A DNA stretch of 64,000 nt from positions 2,136,001 through 2,200,000 of the forward strand of contig NC_087082.1 of assembly GCF_026151205.1 (NCBI RefSeq), given 5' to 3'. Both the position numbers and the translations under genes were made by a program. The notes under the pieces were generated by a model. That model worked only from the letters and a program-made list of their open reading frames with translations. It did no database searches and was not told where the DNA came from. This document shows positions 37,966 to 49,100 of the stretch, in pieces. This stretch comes from Bolinopsis microptera. Lineage: Eukaryota; Ctenophora; Tentaculata; Lobata; Bolinopsidae. Position 1 is the first letter of the stretch. Each line of letters opens with the position of its first letter.

Positions 37966-40170
37966 TTATTCATACCTCCCAGTGGAGTAAAGATTTATAA
38001 AACGTTTCTTTGCTACATAAGGATGGAACCACAGATAATCATTGTGTTTTTCCTTATTACTGATATAACTGGTACCTTCAATTCTTGTTAAAACTTCTTT
38101 CGAAACATTCCAAAAATGAAAGTCATTTACAATACATTTAGAAATCATATTCTTTTTAAAACTTTCCAATCCAATTTTAAAACTCAAAACTGTCAAGCAG
38201 TTCTTCACCTCCGAAGGGAGTTTGTTCCAATAAGGAACAACCCGCTCTGGAAGAAAAGAACACTGAAGATTCTTGACCTTTGTCACACTCTTACTACATC
38301 TATTGGATGAAACCAGATTAAGACCTGATCTGCTTGGTCTGAACAAGTCTGAACCATAATCAGTCAAGCCATTAATAACCTTAAAAGCTTCAATAAGGTC
38401 CCCACGTATTCGCCGCTCTGCCAGCGTTGTCAAATTAAGGATTTCCAGTCTACGGCTGTAAGGAAGAGTACCCACCTCATCAATCAGACGGGTAAACCGC
38501 CTCTGGACGCTCTCCAGCTCCAAAACAGTCCCCCAACTTCCATGAGCCGCAACTGGATTCCACAATTGGACACAATACTCTAGATGAGGTCTTATCAAAG
38601 CTTTATAGATGGCTATCATTACACATTTTTCTCTAATTATCAAATTCCTTACAATCCAGCAAATCATACGATTTGCCTTGGAAATACATGCTTTTATCTC
38701 TTCATTCCAAAGCAGGGAACTATGGGTAATAACCCCCAAATCTTTTTCCTGATCAGATACTTCAAGTTCTACGCCATTTACTAAATAATTTAGGTTAGGG
38801 TTGCTATTAAGATTAATATGAACAACTTTACATTTAGCAGGATTAAACTTCAAAAGCCAAATACTCTCCCAGACTTCCAGTTCTACAACACTGCTGTGGT
38901 TAGCTGCATTACCAATCAACTTGAGGTCATCTGCAAATAATTCAATCTTATTCTTGACCATATCAGGTAAATCATTAATATAAAGAATATATATATAAAG
39001 AATATATAATATAAGGAATAAATAGCAAAGGACCCAATACTGACCCCTGGGGAACACCAGATAACACGTGTTTCACCTCAGACCATTGTCCTTCTACACA
39101 AACCCTCATGGTTCTGTCTGTAAGAAAATCTTGAATAACATCTAAAACTTTTCCTTTGACCCCAAACCCCTCCAATTTAGATAAAAGCCTAAAGTGGGGG
39201 ACAGTGTCAAAGGCCTTACTAAAATCAAAATACAGTAGATCAACAGGATCACCTTCATCTGAAATATCAAGAATATTATCAAATGTCTCTAAAAGATTAG
39301 ATAAGCAAGATTTGCCCTTAACAAATCCATGCTGATGCTTTGATATTCGTTCTTCTAAAAAATCCAATAAATGTGCCCTCACCAACTTTTCGTACACTTT
39401 GCACAAAATACAAGTTAAGGAAACTGGTCTATAGTTTAAGGGATCTGATTTAACACCCTTTTTAAACAATGCTACAACGGATGCTGACTTCCACACTTCA
39501 GGAAGAGATCCCGTTTCTGAACACATTTTAAATAATTTAGTGACTGCTTCTACAAAGTTGTCATCATAAGCTAACAATTTTAATAACTTTGGATGAACAC
39601 CATCCGGACCTGAACTCTTAAAATATTAAGCTTTAAAAGTTGCTTCTTAATATCAGCACTGCTAACTTGCAAATCACTAATAACATCTTTATCATAATCC
39701 AAAGTGTCATTTTTAGGAAGAGGGCCAGGTGGCTCACACACAAACACTGAGCTGAAGGCACTTGCAAGTACTTCAGCAGACTCAGCAGAACTATCTGTGC
39801 GTGTACCATCTCCTCTATCCAAGGAAACCACACTTGATTTTACTTGCCTTTTGTTACGTAAATATGAGTAAAAAGACTTGTAGCGCGATGCATTACTGTG
39901 CCGCGCCGCGCACTCAATGAGGCTTCTCACAGCGACTACTGTGCCGCGCCGAGCTGCCATGAATTGACATCGTCAATTAATAAAAAGACTTACTATTCTG
40001 CTTTAAATTAGATGTAATCTTCTTTTTATAGTTAACTTTAGCTTTAACTTCAGCCACTTCAAAAATATGTTGCTTGCTATTAACATAACTAAAATTGATT
40101 ACAGATGGATTTCTATCAAACCCAGCCCATGCTTTGTCCTTATTCTTCCTCATTCTCTTAAGTGAAGTTG
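37966..40170 (-). pseudogene. CR1-like LINE reverse transcriptase, disrupted
   Basis: On the minus strand: SGPDGVHPKLLK-type start (in two frames near 39590), LNYRPVSLTCILCKVYEKLV, HQHGFVKGKSC, FDFSKAFDTV, SGVPQGSVLGPLLF, then INDLPDMVKN and LFADDLKLIG, and a long C-terminal domain to a stop at 37966. Three lesions are visible: a 1-nt frame change near 39590-39620, an AT-rich TATATAAAG microsatellite expansion between PLLF and YINDLP (~38975-39030), and a 101-bp insertion at 39880-39980. It is 5' truncated near 40170; no endonuclease was seen. The mostly open frames suggest it died recently. Confidence 0.88.
39880..39980 (+). mobile_element. Short hairpin-ended insertion, family 1, copy 2
   Basis: A 101-bp insert flanked by a perfect 11-bp repeat TAAAAAGACTT (39869-39879, 39981-39991). 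It starts GTAGCGCGATGC and ends in stem AATTGAC / GTCAATT, loop ATC, then AA. It sits in the coding frame of the minus-strand LINE. Dropping the insert and one repeat restores the LINE frame (KSF then YSYLRNKRQ). Confidence 0.92.
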
Positions 40171-40189
40171 CAAGGGCTCTGGATAGAGC

Positions 40190-40470
40190 AAGACACCTCC
40201 AAAAGTATATTATATATCTATTTTCTGTGTAGTGTCCACTACTAACAGTGTCATGATCTAATTTGCTCCATATGCATCCTTCACAGCATCTTTTGTAGTT
40301 GGAGGACTTCGCCGCTTCGACGCGCCGCGCAAACTAGCATTTTTGCTTCGCATCGTTGCTCTGCTTCACCGAGCAACGATCTGGAAGGGTTGACATCGTC
40401 AGTCAACTTTTGTAGTCTCTTATATTATAAATATGTATTCATAAATCGCCAGGTTGCAGGTATAAAATTG
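40190..40470 (+). repeat. Dispersed repeat family, copy 3
   Basis: GACACCTCCAAAAGT... through CATCCTTCACAGCATCTTTT and then ATATTATAAATATG matches 44120-44248, interrupted by the 40301-40406 insert. Confidence 0.75.
40301..40406 (+). mobile_element. Short hairpin-ended insertion, family 1, copy 4, with visible empty site
   Basis: A 106-bp insert between CTTTTGTAGTT (40290-40300) and CTTTTGTAGTC (40407-40417). The related repeat at 44224-44248 has one CTTTTGTAGTT and no insert. The 3' end is TTGACATCGTCAGTCAA, whose stem pairs through two G-T wobbles. The 5' half (GGAGGACTTCGCCGC) differs from the other copies. Confidence 0.88.
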
Positions 40471-40603
40471 CTCTAACCAGAGTCCTCTCGCTTGCAGTAG
40501 CGCGCGAAACAAGCGCGTCACGCAGTACGCGTATACACATCACACATGGCTATGTGAAGGTATAAAATGAAACTTTATTTATTTGATTACTATGCGCTGG
40601 GTT

Positions 40604-40716
40604 GTAGCGCGATGCGTTACTGTGCCGCGCCGCGCACTCAATGAGGCTTCTCTCTAGATCGGCGAGATGCGCTACTGTGCCGCGCCGAGCTGAGATGAAT
40701 TGACATCGTCAATTAA
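40604..40716 (+). mobile_element. Short hairpin-ended insertion, family 1, copy 3
   Basis: A 113-bp insert flanked by TGCGCTGGGTT (40593-40603) and TGCGCTGGGCT (40717-40727). Same ends as the 39880 copy. An internal ~25-bp unit around GATGCGCTACTGTGCCGCGC is duplicated. Confidence 0.9.
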
Positions 40717-40729
40717 TGCGCTGGGCTGA

Positions 40730-41550
40730 TTAATGTTAACTTTTAGTCTGTCCCTGTTGCGCACTATTTTTATAACTATAAATATATATAACTATAAACT
40801 ATAATAAGCTTATCTCTACTATAATTCAGAGAATTGTTTTTGTTGTATGTATGTACGACCGCCCACGTGCAAATTAGATGAAAAATAGGAATTTAGGTAA
40901 CAACCAAAAGTTTCCATAGCAACGGTGTTTTAATGCACACATGCACGTGCAAAGATTGTTTTAACGTCATTTTGATCGGTTTTGTGGTAATTACGTTTTT
41001 TCAAAGAATACTACTAGCTTCGTCCCTGTTACCACGGGCTTTCTTCGTCCCTGTTACCACGGGCTTAAAAAGATCATGCATGGGACAATTTTGAAAAACT
41101 TAACTGAGGTACTAGCAAAACTGTGCGTTTTGCTTTAGAAATTGCTTTATCTTGACGGATGTAACTTTTCTAAATTTCTTCGAAGTAGCGCGCGCCGGGC
41201 CAGACCATTAACAATGGTCAATATTTAATAGCATTAAAAAACTTTGTAAAATGGGGATGACCATATTAAAGTATATTTAGTACTTAGGGTGATACTAGTA
41301 GAATATTTGTTTCAAATATTCAAGCATCAAGACCGTCGACGAATCCAATTACTAATTACATGTTATTTGGCACGCCAATCAAGCTGTTATGTGTGCGGCG
41401 CTCTTTTGATCGCGAGCCTCTTTTGCTACACGTTGTAATGAGCAAGCCTCTCTCGTGCACTTTGACTTAACGGGTGATGTTCGTAAAATATTTTCGGCGT
41501 GCATTCCGGTTTATTACAAATGACCCAGCTCTAGCAAGGGCCTTCGATGT
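40730..41550. other. Non-coding, repeat fragments
   Basis: A 23-bp direct duplication (CTTCGTCCCTGTTACCACGG...) at ~41018-41064, and a diverged family 2 fragment (AACGGGTGATGTTCG) at ~41469-41516. No gene. Confidence 0.5.
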
Positions 41551-41584
41551 CTTACTGGGCGGCGCTCCGCCTGTCATTCCGCCT

Positions 41585-41978
41585 AAGGCGCACGTTATAT
41601 CTCCGCCAAAAGCACATCCAATTTGATATGTATGAAATATGTCTATAAATTCCTTGATTATGCACTAAGTTGGCGTTCTCCGACCAAAATTGAACGGGGA
41701 ATCGTTTAAGATCACTTTCGAGGCACCTCGACAAAGCTTCTCACGCTATTATATATATTCACTATTGTGCTGTTTATGGAGAAATACGTCTATAGCGGTT
41801 TTGAGTTTGTTATTCTCTTTCAAAAGTATTCCAAGTGATTTGTATACGTGCATATATTAACTCTGAATTGTGAATACATTGCAAAATAATTTATGTCGAT
41901 TCATGAAGTTTGAAAGAAGTTACAGCAATGCGCGCAATTTGGGGAGTGTGCTTTTGGCGGAGATATAAACTTCGCCTT
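41585..41978. mobile_element. MITE inserted in the 5.8-kb-type repeat
   Basis: A 394-bp element with TIRs AAGGCG...TTATATCTCCGCCAAAAGCA and its complement at 41950-41978. It is flanked by CCGCCT at 41579-41584 and 41979-41984. Removing it restores the outer repeat CATTCCGCC-AATCTCTATT seen at 5869-5895. Duplication length is 6 or 8 bp, because CCGCCTAA also repeats ambiguously. Confidence 0.85.
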
Positions 41979-42944
41979 CCGCCTAATCTCTATTAGTGTT
42001 TGTGAACATGATAGCCTGAGGTCCCCAGGTACGTAACCGATGTCAAGTTAGAGGCTAGTGAGTTTGGCTATCAATCTGAGAAAATTTGTGAAAGATCCAT
42101 TCTTTGGCCTGGAGAACCATACCTACTATGGATTATTAGAAGGACTATTAATAAACATATTTTCTGTAATTTGTGGATCACCTGGTGTAATATTGTGTAA
42201 ACATTTTACATTAAATACTGTAATACGTAGTGCAAGTTGAGTGCACTTAATGAACCTTTCAACTTCCATATTTGTTACAAATCGCAAATGTCCTTTAAAA
42301 AATATACATATTAAATATAACATAATTTATACTCATAGAATAATTTATTTATATTGTTCAAGATTGCAGAGGGGTGAGCTAAAGCCAGGATTGACAATGA
42401 TTTATTCTGAAATGAAATATAATCATAAAACAGTCAAATGTTGAAGAGCGAGTGCTCATCATCCCCCGAAATTCCGACGTTTATCACTTAATAAATAAAT
42501 ACATCTCGTGGACAAGTATTAAAATAAATAACAGCCATCTGAAAATTTTGTGAAAATTATTTTAATTCAAATATCATTTTCACGTAAATATATATTTATC
42601 ATTATTTTATATTTTATATAAATCAAATAATTTAATATAACATTCAGTATGTCATAATATGATAATCTGTGGCGTCATCAGCAATCAGTCGCGGCACAAA
42701 GTGGCCCATTCAATAACTTAGTTCTCAAGCCACCAGTCTCAATCTATAATATCTAAACAAGTTAATGTTTTCGGGAATAAAAATTCTCTGTGATCACCAA
42801 AGAGTATGATAATAATAAACTCAACGGTTCAAACTTTCATAACTCAGAGAGTATTAATGAAGAGGAAAGATATCTTGCTTTTACACGATTCACACAGATG
42901 ATCTGTGTGACAGATCTGCCATGATAATACATCTTATACTTCTG

Positions 42945-43112
42945 TCAGACACGGGCACGATCACATATGTCAGTTGTAGGAATCTCGGCGTAACCAGGAC
43001 GACGTGGTGCCGCGCGCAGTACGTTGTCTTGGTTACGAGGCTGATCAGGAGCAATACCACGTGTCAACATATCTTCCATCAGCACCTCCTCGTACGTGGG
43101 GATATCTTGATC
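42945..43112 (-). CDS. AMN: AMN terminal exon, cytoplasmic tail
   Basis: Acceptor CAACCCCAG, stop TGA at 42945-42947. Encodes DIPTYEEVLMEDML...GYAEIPTTD. The 64-bp exon 43277-43214 precedes it. Confidence 0.78.
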   Translation of the reverse strand, partial: DQDIPTYEEVLMEDMLTRGIAPDQPRNQDNVLRAAPRRPGYAEIPTTDICDRARV

Positions 43113-46100
43113 CTGGGGTTGGTTGGTTTAGTGAATACTGAGCAGTGATTGGTTGCTGTAGATAAAAGATTATGATAAATTATGAATAGGTGCAAAAATT
43201 AAAAAATACAAACCATGGCAGGAACGCAAGGCTTGAATCTCCTATCAAGGGCCCGAGGCAGCACTCCGTGATCCAGTCTGAAGAATAATTAACATATAAC
43301 ATTAAAGTTGAACTAAAACCCACAAAAAGAAAACGTAGTTTCACCAACTGAGCTAGAAGTAGAACCCACAAAAATAAAATGTCGTACCTGACATGAGGCT
43401 GGTTGTTGGTGTTTTCTCTGTAGCGACGTGAACACTTGAAGAGGAGGACAACTATGATAATGAGGAGAACGAAGGAGACACTGAGGACAACGTACAAAAC
43501 CCAGCTTTGTATACCAGCTATCAGGGGGTAATTGTCAGGGGTAAATATCAGGGTTAATTATCAACTTGAACTCTGTGATTCACGCAAAAAAGCACTTTAG
43601 TAACCCCCTAAACAACAAATTACCTGACGGTGCCTGAGGTGATCCGATAGCTTCAGTACGATCAGGATGAAATTGCAGGTGACTTTGAACGATGAACAAT
43701 TCAGAAGCGCGTACTATGTCGTAATCAACTATGTAGTTGCGGATTTTAGATGCTATCTTAGAGCTCTCGTACCCAGCACCTTCTATTCCGTCTGAAAGTT
43801 TACTGAACTGAGTAGGGGCCGGGTGGGGGGGGGGGGGGGGGGGGTAGAATAGGTACGCACACTATTTTCTTCAGAAAAGCTATCTTCTCAACATCCTCCC
43901 AATATGATAAGTTTAAAGTAACTATAGCAACAAGCTGTCACGTCTCCACCTCAGCCCCCATTCCCCATATTAGTACTAAATATGAATCTATTGTATTAAG
44001 TACTAAGTATTGTAACGAATCTTTTGAACTTTTCTCCCATCTTTAAATGTTTTAAAAGCTTGGTGCTCACCGCTCACGCCAAGCTTTTGTCCCCCTAAGT
44101 ATTTAAATACTGAAAAATAAGTATATATTCAGACGACACCTCCAAAAGTCTATATTTCTTTCGTAGGGTGCCCAACTAACAATGTCATGATCTGATTTGC
44201 TGCATGTGCATCCTTCACAGCATCTTTTGTAGTTTATATTATAAATATGGGGTCGTTTACATATTACGCAATCAATATTTCAGCAATTCCCCCCTCCCCC
44301 CTCCTTAATCAACCGTAACTAAGACCCAACCTCCCCCCCCCCCCCCCCCTTTGACTTTTTCTCTGGAAATCATATTTATTTACGTTTCATGCTACCCTCC
44401 CTAATCATGATAAGCCGAAATCATTGTTATGATATCCGGCCAAGCACCTTTCAAACTACTTACTTTAGCAGCCGGTTGTAGTAGGGGGGTCAATGACATA
44501 GAATGGAGAATTCTATGCCGTTTTAGAATTAAAAAATTGTAAAAACCCAAGTTTTTACAAAATTTCGACCTAGTAAAGCAGGATGATGATTAATCAATCT
44601 ACACTCAACTGTCACGACGTCACGTTACTTTTTAAACCTTCAACAATTTTCCAGCTCGAACACAAGGGTCCCCCTGCCCCTTGTATGTTGTATACATTTT
44701 GTAAAATTTGTAAAAAAATCTGTTTTTCAAATATTTTAAATTTGGTACTACGTTTTGCTTTTCCAAGCTGAAAAAAATACAGTAAAATATTTCCGAAATT
44801 CAAAAGTCTCCGAAATTCATAAGTTTTCATGTTTTCTATCTAGATTTCGGAGTCCCCCCCTCACCCTCGATATACGATCTTGGAGTCGAGGCTCCCCTTT
44901 GTAATTCGATCTCGGAGGGCAGGTCTCCCCTATGCAATGCGAGTTTGGAAGCTGGGAGACTGCCTTTCAATGTACGCATCGAGAATGACTCGGGCCGAAA
45001 ATTTCCTGGAAACTACTTTTATCCACATAACAGTTCATCTCACCCTGATCATTAATTAGTCAAACACATTTTTCAGGACCTAGCCCTCGAGAATTTTTCC
45101 TGAAAATTAATGATTGATATCCGTCCAACCACCTTCTAAACTACTTGCTATAGTCGGATATCCGATTAATCTCTAAATTTTATCACTATCACAGTGAAAT
45201 TGAATTAAAATATTGTCAAATTGAATTTAATTGTTATTATCCTATCCCCCCCCCCCCCCCGTAATCAACCGTAAGCATTTGGAAACCCCCTCCCCCTTCG
45301 GCTGATTACGTAATATTTGAACGACCCCTATGTATCCATAAATTGCCAGGTATAAAGTGCAAGTGCGCGTTGCCATGTAGAATTGTTGTTCATGAGCATC
45401 TGAATCGGTAAATTGCTTTTTATTGCAACATAGTCTCCATTTATAACTATACTAGAAACAGAATTAGGATCACTAGTCACTACTAAACTTAGTAACCAAA
45501 CTGTCAGTCTCTGCTTGATCAGATGGTTATTGATATTAATTTAATGTCATTTAATGTATAGTAATTTAATGTTTAATTTAATTTAAATTAAAGTTTTTTG
45601 TTTAAGATTTGATATTATTACAAATACCTGCAGTTCAGGAGGGAATGTTCTATACGGTAATTGTTGTGATGATTCTAATAAAGTATGGGCAATTAGAAGA
45701 GCCCCAAAACAGACACCCAAAGCACAATGAAGCTGGAGCCTCCAGATCCGGCAATTCTAAGAACCCGACAACAAATTCGGATCACTGTTACGAGTTCTAC
45801 ACGGCTGACGTATCTCGCAAATTATCGTTTGGTGAGGTGATCACAAATGTCTGTGCTGAAAGTGTGACTGCTTGCAAGATGTACTGTTGGTATCACAAAA
45901 CCTGCTGCTCATTTACTTTTGACTCAACAACATCAAATTGCAGCATTTACGACCACTTTCCCCTTCATAATTCATCATCTCAAGGAAATCATTCATCTTT
46001 TGATGTTCAAGGAAACATTGAATGCTTGATGAATTTTGAGGAAAGTCCATCGGTGCCATGCAGGACAATCAAAAGCGCAACAACAACAAATAAGGATTCA

Positions 46101-49100
46101 AAGGGAGTTTTGATGAAGAACGTGAACAGTAGACTGTGCTTGGGGTTTGGGAAATTGATGGAGTTGAACTGGAAAGATTGCACATCAGCTATCCCATGGC
46201 TATTTGAGAAAAGACTAAATGAAAATGGGAATAAGACCAGATTTAAAATTTACCAAGCAAATTCTCTCAACAACTGTTTAGAAGCGGACGTAACACACCA
46301 TTCCAGCAGCAAAGTGGCTTCTTTAGCTCTCTGCCAAGAAGATAATGTGAATCAGCTCTTTGAAATCATCAGAGGAACAATATTCCAGTTATCTAGCGTG
46401 TTAGATCCCATTGATTCAGAAAACAACAACAATTGCTTCTTCTCGATAACAAGTCTGGATAGGTACGTCTACCCTGGGACCTCAAATATCCGCTTAAGCA
46501 ACCTGAGACTTCTGTTCCCTGAGGAGCACCTTGCCTTGTGTCGAAGAAATAAGTTCAAGGTTGCTAATGGAAACGTTGAAGGTAGACTACCACTATACTT
46601 ACCGGGCAGCAACATCTCAGTCAAATGCAAACCAGGGTACGGCTTCAAAGAGTTTTACTTCCAATCTACTTTGAATATCACGTGTCAAAATGAAAAGACA
46701 CATGGTTTGAAGTGTGTTGAACGCGATGCAAAGCCAGGAGAGGCGAGTCCGTTGAAAACGATATTGGTTTGTGGTAACGTCGGTCAAGCTGTGATTATCA
46801 TGCTCTTGCTTGTCTTGGTTATTGTGTTGGCGAAAAAGATAAGTGCATTGAAGGCTGGCCACAGCTCTGATGTGGAAATGAAAAGACAAAATATGAACAC
46901 TTAATAAAGTCCTTGCTGAACAATTAATCTATTATAGAAACGTTATAAATTTCCACCTGGAATATGGAATCTGGACATTTAGCCCCACAAACATTCTACA
47001 CACAAGAATTTAAAGAATGCTCTGAGCCCAGTGTTATGAGCTACATAGGGGGGGGTCCACGTTAAAAAAAGTTAAAAAAGTTAAACTAATTAATGTTAAA
47101 TTTCAAAATTCAGGCTTAGAAAGTTTAACTTTTTTAACATAAATTCAAATTTGGGTTGACATTGCAATGGAGTGAATATTCTAGACTAGTTTACTTTTAG
47201 GTCATGCGTTGGTATTTTTGTTCATTAGTCATTACATGTAGGAATATAGGAATGCCCATGACAAGAGTAAAACAGTCATATAACATAGGTACAACCGATA
47301 AATATTTGATACATTTGATCATTACAATAATAAATTATAATTCATAGAAATATAAACAGCTGATTCATAAATAATTTCAAAAAAACAACAGATTCCATTC
47401 ACAGTGTCAACACTGAAAATAGGGCTATGATAATCTATATCATTAAATCTAGTGTTACTAATCGTAATGAATTAATAACTGAATAAAATTCTAATGATGT
47501 TTCATAAAAGTTATCGCTTAAACAAAGAGTCACTGTGTCACGATATTATATTACAAAATTTAAAATAGTGTCTAATGATATTTCATAAAAGTTATCGCTC
47601 AAACAATGAGTCAATTTGTCACGATATTATATTACAAAGTTAAAAAGAGTCACGTCTAATGATGTTTCAATGTAAAAGTTATCGCTCAAACAATTTGTCA
47701 ATATAATAATAAATAATAATAAAATTTGGTAGCTTAAACACAAACTCTAAGCCCAGTGGATAAACCACAAAACTTATGCTCTATTGTGTGAAACAAAGAT
47801 ACTAGATCAAGATAACTATCAAGGAGTGTATGCATAGGACATAAAAAGTTTTGGAACGAAGATGACATGCTTATGAAGCGAGCTAACAGTCTAATTGCTA
47901 ATAAGTTCAAAAATATCATGACATTAGGTTGCATCCTAAACAGTTTAAGCAAATAACATAAAGTTAAATTGTCAATTAATCGCTCATGCCATAACTTTTC
48001 TTAAACAGGTGAGTTTTTAATAATGTTTTGAACAGATCAACATCAGAACAAGTCTTAATTTCAATTGGTAGTTGGTTCCAGATTTTCGGAGCAACAGTCT
48101 GAAACGCTCTTGGGTGCGATCTTGTAGATCCGACAGGTAGGTGTAAGGAGGAAGTTCTTCTGCTACTCGAACTAACAAATGTTACTAGATCACACAGATA
48201 TGCAGGAGCAACACCATTGACTGCTTTGAAAATCAGTAAACATAACTTAAACTCAATCCTTTCCTTCACCTTGAGCCAATGAAGGGATTTGAGCTTCTCG
48301 TCGACTGAGTCTCTCTTCTTTAATCCAAAAACCAGACGCCATGCTCGGTTCTGAATGTTCTGCAGCTGCGTAATTGAGGCTTGACTACAACCATAGTAAA
48401 GCGCATTGCAGTAGTCAAGCGATGAGATTACAATTGCTTGAGTCAGTGTTCCCATCTGTTTGGTTGTGAGGAATGTTTTCATCTTAGCAAGGTCTCTTAG
48501 TTTCAGAAAACACGATGTTTTAAGTTGCTTGATTTGCTCACCAAAGTTTAGTTGAGAGTCGAGACGAAATAATATATTATATTACAAAATTAAAAAACAG
48601 TGTCAATGAAGTAAAAATTTTACAGGTGTTACTGTAATAACGTAAATAAAAGAACTTGAGGTTCTAATTTGAAGTTATATCATTTAACCTGAACATAAAA
48701 GTCTATCATTAAAATAATTTTCACTATAGTGCAGCCGAGTCCTTATCGTCGTTCATATATTTTAGAACTTCACTTGTAATACGATTAACATCATACGGTT
48801 GAGGAATCTTCATTATATCACGACATACATCATTATTCAGTAATGAAAATATATGTTCCTCAATAATCTCTTCCTCGGACATTCCTGATGTCCCAAGACT
48901 AGGGAGGCTACCTCTTATGGCCAAACAACTGGCTAAAAAAAGCACAAATCCTTCAGTACTGATCCTGAGATCGCTGAACTGTCACTTGAACGCAAGCAGC
49001 TGATGATTGCGAATATGCAGAACAAATTCCCGACCAACAGGAAGCATGTCAAGACCAACATCAACCAGCTGAGACGTAAGATTACAAAGAGACTCAGAGA

